Shown one piece after another: positions 7,295 through 14,456 of a stretch of DNA of 14,456 bases; positions within the stretch are counted from its first letter, which is position 1; each line of letters starts with the position of its first letter. Location: assembly GCA_016935715.1 (NCBI GenBank), contig JAFGQJ010000096.1, forward strand, positions 1 through 14,456, read 5' to 3'. The notes under the pieces are model-generated. The model had not been told where the DNA came from, made no database searches, and worked only from the letters and a program-made list of their open reading frames with translations. A program made the position numbers and the translations under genes. The DNA is from Spirochaetales bacterium (lineage in GTDB: Bacteria; Spirochaetota; Spirochaetia; SZUA-6; DRHE01).

Positions 7295-8341
7295 TGCAGG
7301 CAGACAGGGGTTGGTACAGCCTTCCCGGTGCCGACGACGATGTTGCGGTTTCCAGCCGGATTCGATTGGCCCGAAATCTGCTCGGCATTCCCTTCCCCCC
7401 GATCTTGAGCAAGGAGGAGGAAGAGCAGGTTCAGCGGGAGATCATCGAAGCCTTCTCCGAGCTCTCCGATCCCTTCGAGCCGATATTCCTGGATCGTCTG
7501 CCGCCGCTGGATCGCAAGATCCTGCTGGAACGCAACGTCATTTCTCAGGATTTCTCCGTCTCCCCGAACAAGCTGGTCCTGCTGAATCAGGAGGGCCGGA
7601 TCAGCGCCATGGTCAATGAGGAGGATCACCTCCGCCTGGCCTGCCTGAACACGGGCCTGTGCCTGAAGGAGGTATACCGGGAGGCGGACGACCTGGACAG
7701 GCGGTTGGAGGACAGGCTTCACTTCGCCGCCTCGATCGAGTGGGGATACATGTCCTCCCGGCTGGAGAACGCGGGAACGGGCTTGAGGGCTTCGGTGATG
7801 CTTCACATGCCCGCCCTGGTCACCGACGGCACCATCGGCTGGATCCTGAAGCGGGTCAACCAGATGGGGCTGCAGATCAAGGGGTACTGGGGCGAGGGGG
7901 ACAATTCCCTCGGCGACATGTACCAGATCTCCAATCCGCTGTCGATCGGGTTGCGGGAGAAGGAGATCCTCGGCTCGGTGGAAGAGGCCGCCCGGGAGAT
8001 GGTGGAATACGAGCGCAAGGCCCGCGAGGAGATGATGGGAAGCCGCCGCATCGAGCTGGAGGACCGCGTCCACAGGGCATTCGGCACGTTGAGCTCCTGC
8101 CGCCTGGTGTCGTCAAAAGAGGCCATCACTCTGCTGTCCACCGTGCGCCTGGGCATAGCCTTGAAAATGATCGATCAGCCGCCGATCGAAGTGATCACGA
8201 CGCTGATGATCCGGGCTCAGAAGGCCCACGTCCAAAAAAGTCTGGACCAAACGGATGACGATGCAGATAATAAATTAGTAGATTATACCCGAGCAAAATT
8301 GATACGACAGGCCTTTGCGGGGCATGTCTGGGAGGGCAACG

Positions 8342-8349
<8 letters not shown>
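7294..8349 (+). CDS. mcsB: McsB-like protein-arginine kinase with altered active-site loop
   Basis: 351 residues, phosphagen-kinase superfamily. McsB phosphorylates arginines on proteins, marking them for ClpC-ClpP. Kept features are SSRIRLARN (20-28, nucleotide-binding arginines), NEEDHLR (108-114, catalytic Glu), GTGLRASVMLHMPAL (161-175), the second catalytic Glu in GYWGEGD (197-203, E201) and LSSCRLVSSKE (266-276). Odd features: the loop that should read C-P-[ST]-N before GTG is R156-L-E-N, encoded cgg at 7759-7761, so the active-site cysteine (C167 in B. subtilis) is Arg. The C-terminal RDxxRA phospho-arginine sensor reads VDYTRA (329-334). Alignment is colinear on both sides, so neither change is a frameshift. 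Length is normal. ATG 7294 has GGAGGAG at 7282-7288. It may be an active variant, have a shifted substrate, or be a regulatory pseudokinase; the sequence alone cannot decide. Confidence 0.93.
8265..8304 (+). other. Low-GC island at the 3' end of mcsB
   Basis: Forty bases with 10 G or C by hand count, inside otherwise GC-rich coding DNA. Codons are A/T-ending (aat aaa tta gta gat tat, then gca aaa ttg ata), unlike the genes around it. The island ends 27 nt before the clpC Shine-Dalgarno. It contains TTGATA (8299-8304, near a -35) and TATACC (8284-8289, near a -10), but no correctly spaced pair. It may keep the mRNA open for clpC initiation, or hide a weak internal promoter. Confidence 0.4.
8331..8336 (+). 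promoter_or_regulatory. Strong ribosome binding site deciding the clpC start
   Basis: GGAGGG lies 5 nt before ATG 8342, inside the mcsB coding end. It selects the start giving MFKGLTQRAQK, which matches the usual ClpC N-terminus, over in-frame upstream starts at 8315 and 8324 that would add non-conserved residues. Confidence 0.8.
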
Positions 8350-10879
<2,530 letters not shown>

Positions 10880-10900
10880 TCCCGGGAGCAGCCCGAACTC

Positions 10901-10919
10901 AACTCTGGAGAGAGTTTTT
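10901..10919 (+). terminator. Weak hairpin with T-run between clpC and the TPR gene
   Basis: AACTC (10901-10905) can pair with GAGTT (10912-10916) around a 6-nt loop, followed by a run of five T (10915-10919). AACTC is tandemly repeated (10896-10905), allowing two registers. The stem is only 5 bp with two G-C pairs, and it includes the ribosome binding site and abuts the TTG start of the next gene. A strong terminator is unlikely; partial attenuation or masking of the start is possible. Confidence 0.2.
10908..10911 (+). promoter_or_regulatory. Ribosome binding site for a TTG start
   Basis: GGAG, extending to GGAGAGAG, ends 6 nt before TTG 10918. It supports this rare start, which is also the only one that gives the following protein a complete signal peptide. 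Confidence 0.6.
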
Positions 10920-13869
10920 GCGTACCAGAGCGTCTCTTTTGCTTTGCTTCCTCCTGATCGTTCTGGCAGCGGCCCCTGCGGGCGCCCAGAGCGCGGAAAA
11001 GCTGTTCGAGGCTGGAAGAAGGGCATTCCAGGACGGAATGTACGTCATGGCCGGGAGAAACTTCCGGCAGCTGGTCGATCAGTACCCGGACAGCCCGGTG
11101 GCCGACGACGCCGAATACCTCAGCGGCGTGGCGGACTTCTATCTGGGCGAGTTCCAGAGCTCCGTGGCCACCCTCAAGGATTATGCCCGCAGGTTTCCCA
11201 ACTCGGACAACAACGCCAGAGTTTCATACTGGCTGGGAGCCGCCTACTTCCAGCTGCTGCGCTACGCCGAGGCTCACACGCAGCTCAAGCGGCAGGTCGA
11301 CAACTACCCCGACCAGCAGCCCTATTACGATCACGCCCTGCTGCTCAAGGGAATGGTGGAGGAGAACCTTGCCCAGTGGTCCGCAGCCCGTGCCAGCTAC
11401 GAACGGCTCCTGGCCCGGGATTCCGCCCGGGATCTGTGGCCCGAAAGCCTGTACCGCAGCGGGGGTCTCGCCCTCCGCTCGGAGGAATACGGGGCGGCCC
11501 TGACCGCCTTCAGCCGCATCCTGGTCGAGTTCCCGGATTCGCCCCACGCCGACGAGGCGGTGTTTTTCGTTGGTGAGTGCCATTTCTTCCTGGGCCGCTA
11601 CGCAGAAGCGGAGCGGAGCTTCAGATCCGCGCTGGCCTCAGAACCGCCGCCGGAGCAGTGGGAGACCGCCCTGTATCGGCTGGCGATCATCCTTTCGCAG
11701 CAGGGGCGCAGCCGGCAGGCCCTGGATTCCTGCCTCGAGCTGAAGCGCCGCTTTCCCGGCAGCCGCTACCTCGAGCCTCTCGCCCGTCTCGAGGCGGATC
11801 TGCTGTTCGATCTCGAGCGCTACCGGGAGGCTTACCAGGCCTACAGCACGGCCCTGAGCAGCGCTTCTTCCGGTGCCGAGGAGCGGCAGGTCATGCACTA
11901 CAACATGGGACTGTCGGCCCACCTGAGCGGTGACCTGCAGAGCTCGATCGAGCCTCTGGAGAAAGCCCTGCAGGGCCGCTCCGAGATCAGCGAGCAGAGC
12001 CTCTTCCGCCTGGCCGCGGTCCAGTCGGAGCTGGGGCTGGTACGGCAGGCCGCCGGGCGCTTCGAGGAGTTTCGGCGCAGGTATCCCGCTTCCCCGAGGC
12101 GCGAGGAGGCGACGCGAATGCTCGCCGCTCTGCACTTCGACAGCGGCGCAAGGGACGAGGCGGTCTCCCTGTACACCGAGCTGCTCAGCCGCTATCCCGA
12201 CTCGCCCCACCGGGACGAGTACCTGTTCAAGCGCGGCAGCGTTCACCTGCAGAGTGGGTCACTCCCCGCAGCGCTCAAGGACTTCTCCGCACTCGGCGAG
12301 CATTGGAGCGAATCCCGCTACCACGGGGAAAGCATGTACAACGTGGGCTATATCTATTCCCAGCTTGGGGAGTACAGGCGCGCGGCTCCCTTTTTCGAGA
12401 AGGTTCTGCAGGCCGAGCCTCCGCCGGAGCTGGCCGGCCGCGCCGCCCTGGCCGCCGGGGTCTGCGCCTTCAACGCCGGGGAGTACGTGGCGGCCGTCGG
12501 CTGGTTCCAGGAGAATACCTCGGCCCGCCGTGTCCCGGGAGGCGGCACCGCCTCGGACTGGACCGGGGAGAGCTGGTTCTACCTGGGCAGAACCTACTAC
12601 ATGATGGAAAAGCTGGAACGGGCCGCCGAAGCGTTCGGCCGGGCCGCGGAAATGATGCGGGGAGCCTCCCAGGGCGAAGAGGCGCTTTTCTGGAAGGGGC
12701 TTTGCCTGTTCAGGCTGGACCGGCCGGCGCCCGCCAAAGAAACCTTTCTGGCTACGGCTCGAAGCTATCCATCCGGTCAAAGGGCGGCGGAGAGCTACTA
12801 CCGCGCAGGCATCTGCGCTTCCCAGCTCGAAAACCACGCGGAGAGCATCGGCTACTATGACAGGGCGCTGGAGGCGGTGCAGGCCGGGAATGCGGAAGCT
12901 TCGAAACGGGAGTACAGGGAACAACTCCATCAGGAGATCCTCTACCAGAAGGGAGCGAGCCTTCTCCTGGCGGGGGAGCGGGACCGGGCGGTGGCAACCT
13001 ACGAAACCCTGAGCAGGGAGTTCCCCGAAAGCAACCTGGCCGCGGAGGCGTTTTTCAAGATAGCCGACGAGGATTTCCGCGCCGGCAGATATGGGCGTGC
13101 GGTTGACAGTTTCCTGCTCGTGGGACGGCGCTTTCCCGGATCCTCCGCCGCCGCTTCGGCGCTGTACTGGGCCGGCCTGAGCGCCTCCAGGGACGGGGAC
13201 CGGGAGGCGGCACTGGAGTATCTGACCGGTTACCTTGAGGAAAACGGCCGGGACGGCGCTCTCGGCGCAGGGGGGCTGGGCGAGCTGGCGATGCAGGAGA
13301 TCCGCTCGATCCTGGCCGGGATCGCCGGCAGCGGCCGCACGGAGGAGGGGAAGGTATTCGAGGAGTTCTACAGGCGGGTGGACCGCAGCCCGTCTCTCGC
13401 GCCGGAGCTCAAGAACCAGGTCCGCCTGGAGTATGCCCGCTATATCTTCCCCGCCGCTCCGGAGGCGGCCATGGCCGTCGCCCAGGCTATACGGGCGGAG
13501 GACCCGGCGGAGCCGGTGGCCAGCGAAGTGAGCTTCATGATCGGGGAGTACTATCGGATCAACGGCCAGCCGGACCGGGCCCTCGACATCTTTACCGGGG
13601 TCGTCTCCGTCAGTTCCGGGCGGCCCGGGGCGGCCTCCCAGCTCGGCATCGCACAGGTGCTGGAGGCTCGCGGCCAGAGCCGCGAAGCGGCGGAAGAGTT
13701 CCTCAAGGTTCATTTCCTCTACCCGGATTTTCCGGACCTGGCGGCCGAAGGTCTGTACAGCGCCGGCAAATTGTACTGGGATCAGGGTTATCGGGACAGG
13801 GCCGGGCAGCTTTTCGAAAAGCTGGAGCTCGAATATCCGGACAGTCCCTGGCTGGAGAAAATTCCGTAG
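10918..13869 (+). CDS. Large exported tetratricopeptide-repeat protein
   Basis: 983 residues from a TTG start. The N-terminus (RTRASLLLCFLLIVLAAAPAGAQ) is a signal peptide with a likely cut after AGA (23/24). Nearly all of the rest is TPR-type helix pairs of the BamD/CpoB/YbgF kind. About a dozen repeats end in an aromatic-Pro-x-Ser-type turn, for example YPDSP (56-60) and FPNSD (93-97), with further FPDSP, FPGS, YPASP and YPDSP copies through the chain and a last YPDSPWLEKIP at the C-terminus. No enzymatic domain or membrane helix is seen after the signal. TPR arrays bind other proteins, so a periplasmic scaffold for envelope or outer-membrane assembly is plausible, but the partner cannot be named. 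It follows clpC by 38 nt with its own ribosome binding site. Its real family is uncertain; the repeat class is not. Confidence 0.9.
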   Translation: MRTRASLLLCFLLIVLAAAPAGAQSAEKLFEAGRRAFQDGMYVMAGRNFRQLVDQYPDSPVADDAEYLSGVADFYLGEFQSSVATLKDYARRFPNSDNNARVSYWLGAAYFQLLRYAEAHTQLKRQVDNYPDQQPYYDHALLLKGMVEENLAQWSAARASYERLLARDSARDLWPESLYRSGGLALRSEEYGAALTAFSRILVEFPDSPHADEAVFFVGECHFFLGRYAEAERSFRSALASEPPPEQWETALYRLAIILSQQGRSRQALDSCLELKRRFPGSRYLEPLARLEADLLFDLERYREAYQAYSTALSSASSGAEERQVMHYNMGLSAHLSGDLQSSIEPLEKALQGRSEISEQSLFRLAAVQSELGLVRQAAGRFEEFRRRYPASPRREEATRMLAALHFDSGARDEAVSLYTELLSRYPDSPHRDEYLFKRGSVHLQSGSLPAALKDFSALGEHWSESRYHGESMYNVGYIYSQLGEYRRAAPFFEKVLQAEPPPELAGRAALAAGVCAFNAGEYVAAVGWFQENTSARRVPGGGTASDWTGESWFYLGRTYYMMEKLERAAEAFGRAAEMMRGASQGEEALFWKGLCLFRLDRPAPAKETFLATARSYPSGQRAAESYYRAGICASQLENHAESIGYYDRALEAVQAGNAEASKREYREQLHQEILYQKGASLLLAGERDRAVATYETLSREFPESNLAAEAFFKIADEDFRAGRYGRAVDSFLLVGRRFPGSSAAASALYWAGLSASRDGDREAALEYLTGYLEENGRDGALGAGGLGELAMQEIRSILAGIAGSGRTEEGKVFEEFYRRVDRSPSLAPELKNQVRLEYARYIFPAAPEAAMAVAQAIRAEDPAEPVASEVSFMIGEYYRINGQPDRALDIFTGVVSVSSGRPGAASQLGIAQVLEARGQSREAAEEFLKVHFLYPDFPDLAAEGLYSAGKLYWDQGYRDRAGQLFEKLELEYPDSPWLEKIP

Positions 13870-13880
13870 CCCGCTACGGA
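13863..13880 (+). repeat. Perfect inverted repeat over the TPR gene stop codon
   Basis: TCCGTAG-CCCG-CTACGGA forms a 7-bp perfect stem with a 4-nt loop. The TAG stop (13867-13869) is in the left arm. No T-run follows, so it is not a standard intrinsic terminator. It lies just before the GAGGAG (13882-13887) of the next gene and could affect ribosome re-initiation or mRNA 3'-end stability. Confidence 0.5.
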
Positions 13881-13900
13881 CGAGGAGAATATCAGCATCC

Positions 13901-14456
13901 ATGAGGCAAATCGTCGAGTTTATGGACACAACCCTTCGGGACGGCAACAAGCTTCCCTTCGTCGTCCTGGACAGAAACGATCGTTTGGTTATCGCCCGTC
14001 AGCTTGCTGCGCTGGGTGTGGATATCATCGACGCCGGCTACCCCGCAACCTCCGCGGAAGAGAGGGATATCGTGATGGCCATCGCGGAGGAGGTATCGGG
14101 ACCCCGCATCTCCGCGCTGTCCCGGGCGGTGGTGGAGGACGTCTCGGAGGTCCGTGAGCTGCTCGGGCGGAGTGAAAAACCCTGGGTTCACATCTTCCTT
14201 CCCATGTCCCCGTGCTTCCTCGAGAGCAAGCTGAACCTGTCCCCGCAGCAGACCCTGACCCGCATCCGGGAGTGCATCGAGGCCGCCGGAAGCCTGCCGG
14301 TCCAGTTCTCCTTCGGCGAGATCGCGGAGTCGGATCCGGGGCTTCTCGCGGAAGCGGCAGGGGTCGTGGCTGCAGCGGGAGCGGAGGTGCTGAACCTGGC
14401 GGATACCCACGGCAGCCTGCATCCCGCTGCGGCGGCGCAGCTGATACAGAGGATCC
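13901..14456 (+). CDS. LeuA/homocitrate-synthase-like TIM-barrel enzyme, N-terminal part
   Basis: Open to the window edge; 185 complete codons are visible. The family (HMGL-like: 2-isopropylmalate, homocitrate and citramalate synthases) condenses acetyl-CoA with a 2-oxo acid on a TIM barrel with a divalent metal. Visible motifs are FMDTTLRDGNK (7-17), where Arg and Asp of the metal/substrate site are kept, ALGVDIIDAGYPATS (37-51), VHIFLPMSP followed by ESKLNLSP, and LNLADTHG near the edge. The family normally has DTTLRDGEQ; here Glu-Gln is Asn-Lys. The HxH metal ligands would lie beyond the window. The start ATG 13901 has GAGGAG at 13882-13887, a rather long 13-nt spacing; ATG 13922 would remove the first strand. 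It follows the TPR gene by 31 nt. The specific substrate cannot be assigned, and a non-leucine role is possible. Confidence 0.85.
   Translation, partial: MRQIVEFMDTTLRDGNKLPFVVLDRNDRLVIARQLAALGVDIIDAGYPATSAEERDIVMAIAEEVSGPRISALSRAVVEDVSEVRELLGRSEKPWVHIFLPMSPCFLESKLNLSPQQTLTRIRECIEAAGSLPVQFSFGEIAESDPGLLAEAAGVVAAAGAEVLNLADTHGSLHPAAAAQLIQRI

Noticed and set aside
12259..13950. Long - strand open frame (563 codons) opposite the TPR gene
   Set aside because: It is a shadow of the TPR gene; the + strand frame has a signal peptide and clear repeats, while the - strand product is low-complexity and Gly/Pro/Arg/Leu-rich.

Overview
This window is a dense run of ten genes, all on the + strand, in GC-rich DNA. 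Most junctions are overlaps of 1-8 nt or gaps under 60 nt, and no stretch over 60 nt lacks a gene. No tRNA, rRNA, insertion sequence, integrase or CRISPR array is visible. A spirochaete (Spirochaetota, a free-living high-GC lineage) is the best guess. The reasons are a Gram-negative-type envelope (two FtsX-fold permeases plus a LolD-type ATPase), an McsA-McsB-ClpC unit with no ctsR, a PEGA-domain envelope protein next to a short FtsY, and very long periplasmic TPR proteins. This is inference from family content; no marker in the window fixes the phylum.

Layout. (1) 1-1419: exported PEGA-domain protein with two C-terminal membrane helices. (2) 1439-2308: ftsY, the SRP receptor GTPase. (3) 2305-3438: unrecognised exported protein made of YD-like repeats. 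(4) 3435-6734: a lolC-lolD-lolE-like lipoprotein-release ABC transporter whose three genes overlap each other. (5) 6794-10879: mcsA-mcsB-clpC, a protein-arginine-phosphorylation and AAA+ unfoldase module with overlapping genes. (6) 10918-13869: a 983-residue exported TPR protein starting at TTG. (7) 13901 to the window end: the first part of a LeuA/homocitrate-synthase-like TIM-barrel enzyme, cut by the edge.

Genes 1-4 fit an envelope-biogenesis theme. FtsY delivers membrane and exported proteins to the translocon, LolCDE would extract lipoproteins toward the outer membrane, and genes 1 and 3 encode exported proteins of unknown role. Genes in region 5 handle cytoplasmic protein quality control. 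The 59-nt gap between lolE and mcsA is the only plausible place for a new promoter between the two blocks.

The most notable observation is in McsB. The phosphagen-kinase loop that normally carries the active-site cysteine (Cys-Pro-x-Asn before Gly-Thr-Gly) reads Arg-Leu-Glu-Asn, although the ATP-binding arginines and both catalytic glutamates are kept. The C-terminal phospho-arginine-sensing motif RDxxRA is also altered, to VDYTRA. The ClpC partner keeps the acidic residues of the N-domain that dock phospho-arginine. The kinase therefore looks modified rather than lost. Other departures from family consensus are AKYD in place of TKxD in FtsY and DTTLRDGNK in place of DTTLRDGEQ in the LeuA-like enzyme.
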